DNA of 64,000 nt. It comes from Gigaspora rosea. Taxonomy: Eukaryota; Glomeromycota; Glomeromycetes; Diversisporales; Gigasporaceae. Each line of letters starts with the position of its first letter. The first letter of the stretch is position 1. Positions 1 to 9,724 of the stretch are shown here, piece by piece. Below the pieces are notes generated by a model. It made no database searches. It saw only the letters and a list, made by a program, of their open reading frames with translations, and had not been told where the DNA came from. The position numbers and the translations under genes are program-made. The stretch lies in the NCBI GenBank assembly GCA_003550325.1, contig QKWP01000043.1, positions 154,919 to 218,918 on the forward strand, written 5' to 3'.

Positions 1-2
1 AA

Positions 3-71
3 ACGGTACAATCTGGAGTCGTTTCTACTACTGCCATGGGTAAGGGTGTGACTGAAGAACAATTCAAATAG
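3..71 (+). CDS. 3' end of a possible unrecognised protein-coding gene (partial)
   Basis: Frame 3 is open from the window edge and ends with TAG at 69-71. It reads as 22 protein-like residues ending ...AMGKGVTEEQFK. Local composition is less AT-rich than the DNA after the stop, where AT-rich non-coding sequence begins. No domain can be assigned from so short a tail, and the gene body lies outside the window. A chance open frame at the edge cannot be excluded. Confidence 0.35.
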   Translation, partial: TVQSGVVSTTAMGKGVTEEQFK

Positions 72-794
72 TAATGCTAGACCAACAACCTTACTTTCAG
101 AAGGTACTTTTTTTAGCAATCGGTTTAAAATTTTATCATATGACTCATTTGTGATCGTATGATTTTTTGTTCAATGAGATAAGATGATTTTTTGACCCAT
201 GATTTATTGTTCGGCGTGTTTTATTTTCTAATTTATAAAACAGAATACTTAATGGGCACAATATTATTATATAGTACCTTTATCTCTTTAGTGTTGCTTA
301 TTTATAATTCCGAATAAAATTTTTTTAATTTTTTTAAATTATTAACTTTTATAATAAAATGAATATAAAGCCAAGAGATTATGTTTATATGAAAACAATA
401 CATGTATATTTAATGTATAGTCGGTTTTTATAATCTGGTCGAGTTAAAAAAAAGCTTTTTTTTTGTTTTATAACATTAATAATAATTTAAGAATATTAAT
501 ATATTCTGTTACTAGTATTTAATGTCGAGGATCATAAATAAATCGGATTTAAAAATGAAATGTGGGTTTCTATTTAACCCCTCTAAAACCCACTTATACG
601 TAAACTCTACTCCAAAACTAACCTCTAACCTTAACCCTAAAAAATGTGCCCCCAAAATTTTTATTTTTCTCCATCACATTTATATTATAGTTAACCACCC
701 TATAATTTACCAATCAGGTCGCAGGATCTTGTGTAATAAAATAAAATTTAAAAAAAAGATTAATAAAGAATGGTTAACATGTTAAAATTAGTTA
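72..794. other. non-coding AT-rich region with decayed repeat
   Basis: No credible gene. The open frame at 522-785 is low complexity and has no family resemblance. Positions 585-660 contain CCCTAA-like runs. The stretch 705-735 is an inverted match to 1045-1068 inside the next element, so this is probably a decayed relative of the 804-1122 element. Confidence 0.4.
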
Positions 795-803
795 AATTCT
801 TTA

Positions 804-1122
804 GAATTTTTACTAAATCTCACCGGCGGTGATCGTCACCGCTCTATAATAAACTTTTTAAAAAACTAAGATTAGGGTTTAGGGTTAGTGTTAGGATTAG
901 GGTTAGAAACGCATAATATATGTAAAATTTTGCGCTAAAAACTTTTACTTAGTGCCCGAAGATAAGGTATCATAGTAAAATATTTTGTTGTCTAAGATTT
1001 TTTAGATTTTTTCTTAGTTTCGATATTTTTTTGTTTTTGTTTTGGTTACACAAGATCCTACGATCTAATTGGTTGAACATATGAGCGGTGATGATCACCG
1101 CCGGTGAGATTTAGCAAAACTC
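804..1122. mobile_element. MULE-like MITE with 9-bp target-site duplication
   Basis: The terminal inverted repeats (TIRs) contain CTCACCGGCGGTGATC near 818 and its complement near 1092-1108, and extend outward through CTAAAT. A 9-bp direct repeat AATTCTTTA flanks the element at 795-803 and 1123-1131. The interior (870-905) has degenerate TTAGGG-type repeats and no transposase frame. A 9-bp duplication with long TIRs is typical of Mutator-like elements; the superfamily assignment is inference. Confidence 0.75.
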
Positions 1123-1267
1123 AATTCTTTATTATATTTTACAAATTAGCTAAATATAATACTTGATATTTTAAATAACAATATTTTTAACTTTAAATTT
1201 TAATATTTATAAAATTATATATACTGTAGGTAATATAAAATTGAGGTAAATTGTATACCGTATTTTC

Positions 1268-1498
1268 GTGTAATAACGCACATGTGATTATTTCGAAATT
1301 GGCACTTTTTTAAAAATCACCCATTTGACTCAAAATAACGCACATGTGCATCCCGAAATAACGCACCCCTCACCTAAGAGTTTCATAATAAATATAAGTA
1401 TATTGCACATGTCTATTAAAGATTGGTAATATTGATCCGAAATATCGCACATGTGCATCCCTAAATAATGCACAGGTGCTTGAAATAATACACGGATG
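1268..1498. repeat. dispersed short repeats with core AATAACGCACATGTGCAT
   Basis: A motif of about 20 bases containing the palindrome GCACATGTGC recurs, degenerate, near 1270, 1335, 1405, 1445 and 1470, and again to the right of the inserted hAT element (1775-1790). It is the substrate interrupted by that element. Function unknown. Confidence 0.5.
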
Positions 1499-1770
1499 CA
1501 GTGTTGTACACGGACATTGTCCCACCGATTTTTCAGGGACGCGGACAGTCCGGGACGGGACGTCCGGGACATGTCCGCAATAATGTCCCAACATGATACA
1601 TGTCCGCCGGGTAAATCCAATCAAATTGCGGAATTATACGAATTTTATTGGTAGATGATCACGTGTTGAGTCGCAAAATGTCCGGGACAAAAAAAATTCT
1701 GGGCGGACATGTCCCGGACATCCCGTCCCGGACTGTCTGCCGTCTGTGTCTGCGTCCTATGACAACACTG
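1499..1770. mobile_element. non-autonomous hAT element (CAGTGTTGT termini)
   Basis: The element begins CAGTGTTGT and ends ACAACACTG. It is flanked by an exact 8-bp duplication CACGGATG (1491-1498 and 1771-1778). Long subterminal inverted repeats rich in CCGGGAC and GGACATGTCC make it a fold-back sequence, much more GC-rich than its surroundings. The 8-bp TSD and CAGNG start are hallmarks of hAT transposons. No transposase is encoded; the minus-strand frames here are shadows of the repeats. Confidence 0.85.
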
Positions 1771-1778
1771 CACGGATG

Positions 1779-2204
1779 TGCATTATTACGCAAAAATACA
1801 GGTATATATAATAAATAGTTATTGGATGTGTAGCATCCAATAACAGTTTTATTTGGCAGAAGAAATGATAATATTGTAATCCAAAGGATCACAGGATGAT
1901 CATTTTGGATAACAAATAAAAGAAGTATCTGGATTTGAATTTAATGTGTTAACCTGGGCCCAAAGGGGCTCAGGTTGTTAAGCACATTAATTTCAAAGCA
2001 AGATATACTGTTATTGGTCCAATAACGGATTTATTTTATAACAAATAAATTATATGAGTTTGTTTGAGTCTATTTGGTGTATATTTAATAATTATAGACC
2101 TTTGTTTACTATAAAAAAAATAAATTTGGTTTCCTCTAGCCTTCTTAAACTAAAAATTTAACCTTTTAGTTTAAAATAAAAAAGTATGAGGTGAAATGTC
2201 ACAT
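1779..2204. other. non-coding, palindrome-rich
   Basis: No gene. Hairpins lie at 1818-1844 (stem GTTATTGGATG), 1941-1990 and 2010-2026 (GTTATTGG arms). CCAATAACAGT at about 1837 and its complement at about 2008 could be the ends of a small element of about 180 bp. I found no convincing target duplication, so it is not called separately. Confidence 0.4.
1941..1990. repeat. 50-bp hairpin around GGGCCC/GGGGCTC
   Basis: An imperfect palindrome whose arms contain TTAATGTGTTAACCTG and its near-complement, with a small loop around 1962-1966. It is locally GC-rich in AT-rich DNA. It may be a fold-back transposon core; a structured RNA is also possible. No terminator-like T run follows. Confidence 0.5.
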
Positions 2205-2400
2205 CTTCTTTCTGTAGCAGTTTAATGGTTAGCCCTGACTGCAAGTGATAGGCTTGCTCTATTGCATAGATCATTAGATGATTAGTTAGAAATTTTAAAT
2301 ATAGTATTTCTTTATATATCATCCTGATATAATTGTAACTTACTATCCTATTTTTGTACTTTACATTAATAAATAAATAAATAAAAAAAAAAAAATTAAA
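2205..2400 (+). mobile_element. possible SINE / non-LTR retroposon tail
   Basis: The start (about 2212-2250) resembles a tRNA-like A-box region (TAGCAGTTTAATGGTTAG), and the sequence ends at 2369-2395 in (AATA)n followed by a long A run, as retroposon 3' ends do. No clear B box and no target duplication were found, so this is tentative. Confidence 0.3.
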
Positions 2401-2946
2401 ATAAAATAAATGGTTTTTTTATGTATAATGATGGAATGCAGCTATATAGGCAATGGACTAGGAAAACCCATCTTTGACACTTTTTTATCAATTTCGAGAT
2501 TTTTGATTCAAATTAAAGTTCCAGTTTATATATATATATATTTCAATTTTTTTATTAAATATTAAAGGTGAGATCTTGCTTTTATCGTATTTTACTTTAC
2601 TCTTTACTATAACAACGACACGGCTACAGGGATCCTTTATTAGTTTATAGCGGTGTCCAAGAGGTAGGTATAATTCCTTAGTTTGTAAGAAATTATACTC
2701 TTCTCTAAGGGCAGTTCGTGATAGTATTCAATGAGGAATTGTCGATTTTACTATTACTGATAATAAACTTGGTGTTATTAAGATAAATAGTTTCTTTATT
2801 AATAATCTAAGATAGGGCTATTCTTAGGCTTCTGTTCCTAAGAAATCCCAATACATGATGTATAATGAATAGAAGAAGAAGTGGGTGTCTTCGTCTAGTT
2901 TAACTAAGGGAAATTCTAAGTCTTTAAATACATTTTATAATAAGTG
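2401..2946. other. no gene recognised
   Basis: Less AT-rich than the flanks around 2620-2940. Several short frames here read as protein-like fragments but are broken by stops. It could be a decayed transposon coding remnant; nothing recognisable. Confidence 0.3.
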
Positions 2947-3186
2947 TTATAAGCGTAGATTTACAATGATAAACACTATAATCTACAAGAGCAATATAAG
3001 CAGTATAAGCGCTATAAGCGTCATAAGCATTATAAGCGGTATAATCATTATAAGTATCATAAGCATTATAGGCAGTATAATCGTTATAAGCATTAAGCAT
3101 TATAAGTGTTATAAGCGGTATAATCGTTATAAGCGTTATAATTGGTATAAGCGTTATAAGCGATATAAGTGTTATAAGCGGTATTA
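2947..3186 (+). repeat. 9-bp minisatellite (TATAAGCRN-type)
   Basis: More than twenty imperfect tandem units of about 9 bases, consensus near GTTATAAGC, run through this stretch. The overlapping plus-strand open frame (2885-3187) owes its length to the unit being a multiple of three; it translates to a low-complexity Ile/Ser then Tyr/Lys/Arg repeat and is not considered a gene. Confidence 0.8.
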
Positions 3187-3204
3187 ACTATTCTAAGTAT
3201 TCAA

Positions 3205-3295
3205 CTTTTCAAGATAATAATATAATACAATATAATAATAAAATATAATAATAAAATAAAATAATAAAATAATAAGATAATATAATAACTATTAT
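3205..3295. repeat. AATAAT/ATAAA simple-sequence tract
   Basis: Nearly pure A/T short-period repeat (units such as AATAATA and AATAAA) directly after the minisatellite. Confidence 0.7.
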
Positions 3296-3914
3296 TCTAT
3301 AACAATGGCCCCAATAAGCAAACTAATATCTATCTATTTATGTATATTTTGGATTTCTACTATTCCTATAATAACCAGCCCTTTGAAGATGCACTTTGTT
3401 GAAAGCTCTTACTCTGATGCACCAAACCTCTGAACATCTAGTACAGAAACAAAAAAACAGTTTTTGCAATTATTTTAATATCTAGTAGTCCAATTTGAAT
3501 TAACTTTTTTTAAAATGAAGCTCTTAGAGAAGCACATCTAATAAAAACAATTTATTTAATTCTTATCACTAGATCAAAGTTATTTAAGTAAATATAGTTT
3601 TGTTATTTTTAGCAAATTAGATTAAAATTGGCCAAAATTCAATTATAATCTATATGAAAAATATTTGGGTCCTAATGCACCTACTAAATTACTTTTTAAT
3701 TTAAAAAGCTACTAATCTAAGAAAAATCAAATAGAAGTAGATGAAATAATTGTCTATATTCAAAAATGTGATAATTTGTAAAGATAAGTTCATTTTTTAT
3801 ATTTTTTTATACTGTTTAACTTGTACAGTATAGGACATTTAGAGATAGAAATAACCTATTTTGAAATTTAAATTTAATAATTTTAAAATTATTTAAGGTT
3901 TTATAATCTACTGC
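3296..3914. other. no feature seen
   Basis: AT-rich DNA without open frames of credible length, recognisable repeats or RNA-like structure. Confidence 0.4.
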
Positions 3915-4208
3915 CATGGTGATGTACCGCCACCCTTGATCAACCAATTAGAATGCAGGATCAGGTATAACCTGAAATCGAAGTAATTACAATTTTTTTT
4001 CAAAAATTGGCTATAACACGAAATTTTGCCTATGAAATCATCTCTCATGCACTAACAAAAAAAATTCCTCTCGAAATTTTGGGTTAGCATCTCTTTGCTA
4101 AATTGCCTTACCCTATCCCTCACCCTAACCCTAAACTAACGAATAAATTTATTGTTTTGATTTTACATTACACCAGATTTTATAGGGTGCGGTGTATCGC
4201 ATATGCGA
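3915..4208. mobile_element. probable MITE with CCCTAACCCTAA interior
   Basis: The ends form a short imperfect inverted repeat (GATGTACCGCCACCCT near 3921 and a complementary GGGTGCGGTGTATC near 4186). The interior 4030-4160 is related to 14700-14900, including the phrases CTATGAAATC and CATTAACAAAAAAAATTCC, and both carry telomere-like CCCTAA repeats. No clean target duplication, so boundaries are approximate. Confidence 0.45.
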
Positions 4209-4237
4209 AAAAATCAAAAATTCATTATTTAAATAAT

Positions 4238-4465
4238 TGTCACGGCTGATGCTGAAGTTGGCTGATGCTGAAGCTTTGACCTATTTTGATATAAAATTTT
4301 AAAATTTTTTTTAGATGTTTTTTCGTTTTTGTCTTATAGGGTTAGGGTAGGGTTTGGGTGTAGATTTTATATTTATAGAGTATATGTGGATTTTAGCAGG
4401 GCTTATAGTTTCCAATCGAGACCCCTGAGCTTCAGCATCAGCCAACTTCAGCATCAGCCGTGATA
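4238..4465. mobile_element. MITE, 5-bp-TSD family, member 1
   Basis: TIR begins TGTCACGGCTGATGCTGAAG, with an internal direct repeat of GGCTGATGCTGAAG, and is mirrored at the right end. It is flanked by ATAAT (4233-4237 and 4466-4470). The interior has a (T)TAGGG-like stretch and a conserved block resembling AGAGTATATGTGGATTTTAG that is shared with 19412-19597, 32110-32338 and 63461-63655. No coding capacity. Confidence 0.8.
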
Positions 4466-4470
4466 ATAAT

Positions 4471-4955
4471 TAAAATTTGATATTTTATAATTTTCTAAAT
4501 TTTGATTGGCTGTAATTTCTGTAATTTGATTGGTTACTTAAAAAGAAAGATATGTTACTAAAAAATAAACATATAAATTTATATTATCATAACTAAAATT
4601 ACAAGTTGATATTTATTAAAATCTATTTTTAAATTATTATTTTGCAACTATAAATATCTATTCTTTATATAAAATAAAAAACTGCTTTATTATTTTTTTT
4701 AATATGTTCCACTTTGATTGTCATATAAAAACACAAAATTTTAAACTTCAATAACTTGATAACAAATAATTTTTTTAAAAAAATTAAAGCTGCTATTTTA
4801 TAGTAAATTGATTTAGCTTTAAAACAATAGCTTTTTTTTTGTATCTTTTCTGTATTATAAATCATTGGCTTTTAAAAACTAGCTATTTTATTATCATTCT
4901 AAGTTTCCTGCACTATAGAAAGCTTAGCAATAATTTTGTTTAAGAAATACTATGT
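4471..4955. other. no feature seen
   Basis: AT-rich DNA. The 66-codon minus-strand frame at 4665-4865 is Lys/Ile/Phe/Leu-rich, as expected by chance at this composition. Confidence 0.4.
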
Positions 4956-4963
4956 GTTGTAAC

Positions 4964-5243
4964 TAGGGTTCCGCAATTTGATTTGATCTTCAAATATTTG
5001 AATCAAATATTTGATCAAATTTAAATTCAAATTTGACTATATTTGATTTGATCAAATTCAAATATGGCCAAATTTGATTTGATTTGACAAATATTTGATT
5101 TGATTTGAAAATTACTATTAAAAATCCAAATTCAAATCAAATTCAAAGATTTGAATCAAATCAAATTCAAATCAGGATCAATTTGATTTGATCAAATTCA
5201 AATTGATCCAATATTTGATTTGATTTGAATTTGAGGAACCCTA
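4964..5243. mobile_element. non-autonomous hAT element (TAGGGTTCC termini), TTTGA-rich
   Basis: Begins TAGGGTTCC and ends GGAACCCTA, with an exact 8-bp duplication GTTGTAAC (4956-4963 and 5244-5251). The interior is almost entirely permutations of ATTTGATTTGA/TCAAATCAAAT, giving a highly self-complementary element. A second member is at 62069-62459. Confidence 0.85.
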
Positions 5244-5251
5244 GTTGTAAC

Positions 5252-7270
5252 CAAGGTTTTAAATAAAATTTTTAAAAATAGAATTTTATTTATTTGTATA
5301 ATTTGTTAAGATTATATAATAAATTTTAGATGTGTAACTGATAACTAATTTATGTTTAAAAAATATATTTGGTTGTAATCAAAGAAATTGCTGCAAACCA
5401 AATGCTTTTTGTGATTTGCTTCAATTATAGCAAATTATTAGCTAGTGATTAACTATTATAATTAGACCATTGTTGATGACCAATAGTATGTATGCAGTAG
5501 AATTGAATTATCACATATCTTTCGCAATGTGATTAAATTATGATCGCAATCGATACTCGAGCAACCATTATTATTATTGCCTTTTAGTGACTATTGTTTT
5601 TTACATATCAAATAAAAAAAAACAATGAAAACGATGGGTCAACGAAAGGAAAAAGTAATCTATACGACAATTCCAAATTCTGGTTCTTTTTCAGCATTTA
5701 CTGCGAACAACAAAACGCAAAAACGTGCATTTTTTTATTTTCACCGTAGATTTTGTCGACATCACGTAACGATAATGAAAGTACTTGAGCAATTATTTCT
5801 TCTTATCAATCAATAAAGATTTTCGACCAATAAGCGAAACTTTATGAAAAAAAAGTACATCTAGATCTCAAACTCTTATTGAATAGAATGATAAATGCCC
5901 TTGAACAGTTAAACGATCTGCTAATAAAATTTTTCTTAAGCTTTCATCACGTGATTTATTCATTGAAATAATCCATATTTTACTATTAAATCTACTCTCA
6001 GACCCGTTCAGAAAGATTGACTAAGGTGTTTGAGAACACCCTAAAGCAAAAAGCCCGACCTTCGAACCTTAGTCACTGTTTCAAATTGTGAATTTGAAAA
6101 ATAATGCTAGTTATTTACAATCGACTAGTCTGCATAAATTTCAGCATAAATTTTATACCTAAATCTTTTCAAATTGACACATTTCACATGCGAAGAACTA
6201 TGCTCACAACTTAAAAAAGGAATTATAATCATTTTTATAAATATTTTTTGAATTTAGACATGCGTAACAAATGACATTAAATAATCGCAATTTTGAAAAA
6301 GTTCATGAATTTGTACTTAACTTTCCCTCTATATTGTATATCACTTGATCTGTCTAATGTAATATATGCAACCATCGCACGATTTCAATTGGATAAAACA
6401 TTTAAGTATCAAGATATTTGAAATAAGTCAACAAGTTTGCAGTTATTTACTACCATTTTTATTTTAATTTTCATTAACTATGTTGAGATATTTTAAAATC
6501 AATACGGTGTGTTTGTAAAATTTAACAAAGATTAAACCCCAAAAAAATTCTTTGTCTTCCGTTCTATAATAAATAATATTTCTATCCCATTTTCCTATTA
6601 TCACATTCCATTTTAAAATTTCTTATAATTCAGATAACTTTTATCGTTACGAATATACAAATTTAATATTTGGATGATCGGTAGTAACATTTAACAGTTT
6701 TTTATATCAATTTTGTGATAGCAAGGAATTTAAAAGTTCATTTATGGTCTCAAGATGTACCATCGAAAAGTAAATACTTCTTCATGAGACTTCTATTTAA
6801 CTGGGTTAATTTGAATATTCTTTTTATTTTTAAATATTTTAACAATAATTTTAGATAAAATTTTATTAAGTTATTTATATTATACTATGTAATTTATCTC
6901 AGAATAAATTATAAAATATGAAGTCAAATAATTTATTATATGAGGTCAATTAAATGTTACACAATTGGTGATCAAAATTTTCATATTTACTAACGCGTAG
7001 TACTGTAAATCATTCAAGTTCAAGAAATTTTATTTCTAATTATTAATCAGTATATCCTTAACCGCGGCAATTAAGAAAATTTGAAAAAATAAACATGACA
7101 ACTAAATTAATTAATTTTGTTTTAGATAAAAAATTGCAAATTTATTATTAGCTTCTGAACAAAATGGAGAATGTTAATAGTCACATTTTAAACTATAGTA
7201 AACTATAATAAATGGATTATTATTCACAATATTGATAATGCAAATCATTCGGTTAATTAGCATAAACCTC
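5252..7270. repeat. left edge of the array: intergenic block I downstream of gene 1
   Basis: From about 5390 this matches the spacers at 11400-12830, 21530-23060, 26800-28440, 37390-38560, 42840-44430 and 51190-52400. Landmarks include the phrase GAAAACGATGGGTCAACGAA (about 5627 here) and GACCATTGTTGATGACC (5465). Sequence left of about 5390 is not seen elsewhere in the window, so this is the array boundary. The 63-codon frame at 5625-5816 is disrupted in every other block copy and is not called. Confidence 0.65.
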
Positions 7271-8783
7271 TTAGGTTTTTTTACTAATCTGGAATATTTC
7301 ATATTCTTCTACTGAAAAATATGAGTAACCATTATTTTCAAATGTAGATGCATTTCTAATTCGCTTATATGAATAATTATAACTACAACATTTTCTATCT
7401 TGATTACAATCATTTAACATAGCTAAATCTCTTCCACCAAATACTAGGCCATAAAAGCCAATATAACAATAAATTGCATCTTTTGGTTGTACTACACGAC
7501 TTAAAATAGAATTTTGAATGGTACCATTTTCCAATGAAAAAATAAAGCTATCACAGCAATTTCTATAATTATTAATGATTGATTTATCCCAACCGACAGG
7601 ATTATAACCACCAAGAATTTCATCAGTACCTTTAACCTTCATAACTACAACAAGATGTGTTTGCTTATCACATAAATTCCAAAATGAATCTTTGGTAAAA
7701 CCATCTCTAGTTCCACGAAGAAGTAATTTAAATTCATATGGATTATTTGTTAAGGAATATGTAGTCTCTTTTTTATCAACCCATGAAGCAATTTCTGCTG
7801 CATGTGCTTCATTGATAACTGCCGATCTGGTTGATAATGTTGGTCTTAAAATTTTACGAGGTGGGAGAATTATTGATGATACTTGTCGATTTGGTGAAAT
7901 AAACTTTCTTGTTACATCATCCCAAAGATTTTTATCTAGAATTTGTTGGTATGGTTGTACATTGTCGATAACATCATCACTAGACATCTGAAAATAACGA
8001 ATATGGGGCAAACAATGTTGTAAAGTAGCCTTTAATGTCAGAAAATTCTCATGGGTCCAGTTTTTAGAATCGGATGGTAGACCAGGATTTTGAGCAATAC
8101 CCCATTTAATAACATTATTCCAAATTTTTACTTCTTCCATTTGTAAATCATCTCGACTAATAAGTGAGACTAATGCATTTTCTTGAATCGTCATAAAGTC
8201 TTCGGGATCAAAAATCTTATCCGGATACTCTACCAAAATATCATTGCACCATTTTTGTAATTCTTGAAGTTTGTTATTCTGGAAACTTTTTTGATAAGTG
8301 CGAGTAAAATTTAAGAGAAGCCAATGAGCTTCCTTTTCAATTAAATGAGTTTCAAGGTACTTTGCTAATTCATCGAAAAAAAATTCGCAAGCAATGAGCA
8401 TAAGCTCAAAAATAAATGTTGCATTATGGTTTTCAAGTAAGACAAGTCCTCCGTAGATATATCTTTGTACAAAAAATTAATATTTTAGATTTCTTTTTGT
8501 AACATGATATAACGTAATATAAAATAACTTACTTGATAATAATTTCAAATTGTTGTATCGAAACATTTTTTAAATCAATTGTTTTAATGTTATTCTTGTC
8601 TTTACTAATATTTGACAATTCATTACGAAAGTATAAAGATCTGTATCTTAAAATTGCAGAATGTGCTTGGAATATTTTAGTATTTGGTGATTCACCAACT
8701 TTAATGACTATATTAAAATCTTCTTTGTCATCAAGAAGTTCAAGATAATTATTTGAAAGTTTTTCATAGAACTTTACTGTCAT
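7271..8783 (-). CDS. BTB-BACK-TLDc protein, copy 1 (intact, 480 aa)
   Basis: Two exons: 8783-8533 and 8462-7271, with a 70-bp intron (GTAAGT donor, CAAAG acceptor). The splice joins ...FEIIIK to YIYGG, the usual end of a BTB core, and keeps one open frame. Domains by eye: BTB about residues 20-110 (DFNIVIKVG, FQAHSAILRYRS), BACK about 130-270 (NALVSLISRDDLQMEE, KWGIAQNPGLP), short linker, TLDc about 298-477 (LLLRGTRDGF, GGYNPVGWD, SFIFSLENG). No signal peptide or membrane segment. BTB-BACK proteins are typically CUL3 adaptors; TLDc domains are linked to V-ATPase and oxidative-stress functions; the substrate here is unknown. It has the short inter-domain linker (TLSTRSAVINEAH) shared only with copy 15. 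The conserved upstream box is present at 8861-8879. The downstream AATAAA found after several copies is changed to AATGAT here. Confidence 0.9.
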
Positions 8784-8860
8784 TTTAAATGTGTGTAAAA
8801 ATTTAGTCGTTATTTGATTATTGTCAAATCTAAATAGCCCCCAGATTTCCTGAATTGGTA

Positions 8861-8879
8861 ACGTTTGACGGTGTAACGT
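8861..8879 (-). promoter_or_regulatory. conserved upstream box, copy 1
   Basis: ACGTTTGACGGTGTAACGT (plus-strand reading), with inverted ACGTT/AACGT ends, lies 78-96 bp upstream of the ATG. It is repeated at nearly the same distance before copies 3, 6, 7, 9 and 13. A transcription-factor site or core promoter element is the likely reason for conservation, but array duplication alone could also preserve it. Confidence 0.5.
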
Positions 8880-9724
8880 AGATTTATTTCGATTTTGGCC
8901 AGAATTAACATTGAGTTAGCAGTAATCATGTGACTCCGGCTGGAACTAAAAAGTTTTTTTGAAAATCAATCGTTTTAACTATTTGAATCGCAATAACATG
9001 CCAATTCCATGTTGATAACAATATTCAACATTGTGTTCACTGACATCTCACATCATGATCATTTTATGTCACATGATTAAATTCATATAGAAAAAAAATT
9101 TAAAAAGATTTCCGTATCCCTGCCTTAAATCAAAAAACCCGCCGCAAATGTGAATCTAATAACATAACTGATAATCCAAAATCGATGTGATCTCTGAAAA
9201 TAAGCTTCTAGTTTGTTTCAGAATGTATATGGGAATAGCTGTCAATAGTTTGCTGCACAAAGTAATTTTAATTATTACGAATTTGTTCAACTAAATTTTT
9301 TTTGAAATTTTTATATTCTATCGATATTGTCCGGGTCTTATGATTACTAATCTTATATTTTATCTTTTCGTTAAATAAATTCTCGAAATTTAAGAATTTC
9401 AAATATGAGTGTTGCTATGAAAACAAAATTTTAAATATAAAATTTTTTACATAAGAGATTACGAGTTTTTAATTGAATAATTTTAAAATTATTGTGCCAA
9501 CATATCGGTCCTGTGTGTGCTTATTTGAATTCCGCATCAAGGTCGACTAATTAAAATTTATGATGGAAAAATTTTTTTCTATTGAATAGATAAATTAAGA
9601 ATAATTTAAAAGAAAACAAACATTACGACTAAACGATTAATTTTATTCGAGATAAAAACTGCAAAATTATTATTTAAACTATAATAATATATTATTATTC
9701 AAAATATGAATTGGATTAAAACTT
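8880..9724. repeat. intergenic block E (between copies 1 and 2)
   Basis: No gene. Matches 18960-20020, 32810-33178 plus 34588-35746, 40890-41540 and 48890-49697. Landmark phrases are GAATAGCTGTCAATAGTTTG and CAAGGTCGACTAATTAAAAT. This copy lacks the transposon insertions seen at 19412, 33179 and 34867, so it serves as an empty-site reference. Confidence 0.6.

Noticed and set aside
640..905. Chromosome end (telomere) at the left of the window
   Set aside because: TTAGGG/CCCTAA motifs are short, degenerate, in both orientations and inside MITEs; no terminal array.
1330..1624. Two overlapping minus frames of 84-96 codons
   Set aside because: They overlap a hAT fold-back element and its flanking repeats in different phases; no family resemblance.
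2212..2290. tRNA gene
   Set aside because: An A-box-like stretch is present but I could not form a cloverleaf or find a matching B box; kept only as a possible SINE.
2995..3185. CRISPR-like repeat array
   Set aside because: Units are contiguous 9-mers without spacers; eukaryotic context.
2885..3187. 100-codon plus-strand frame
   Set aside because: Produced by a 9-bp tandem repeat; no non-repetitive protein-like body.
5625..5816. 63-codon frame beginning MKTMGQRKEK
   Set aside because: The ATG and first codons recur in all I blocks, but the frame is broken by indels in every other copy; treated as spacer.
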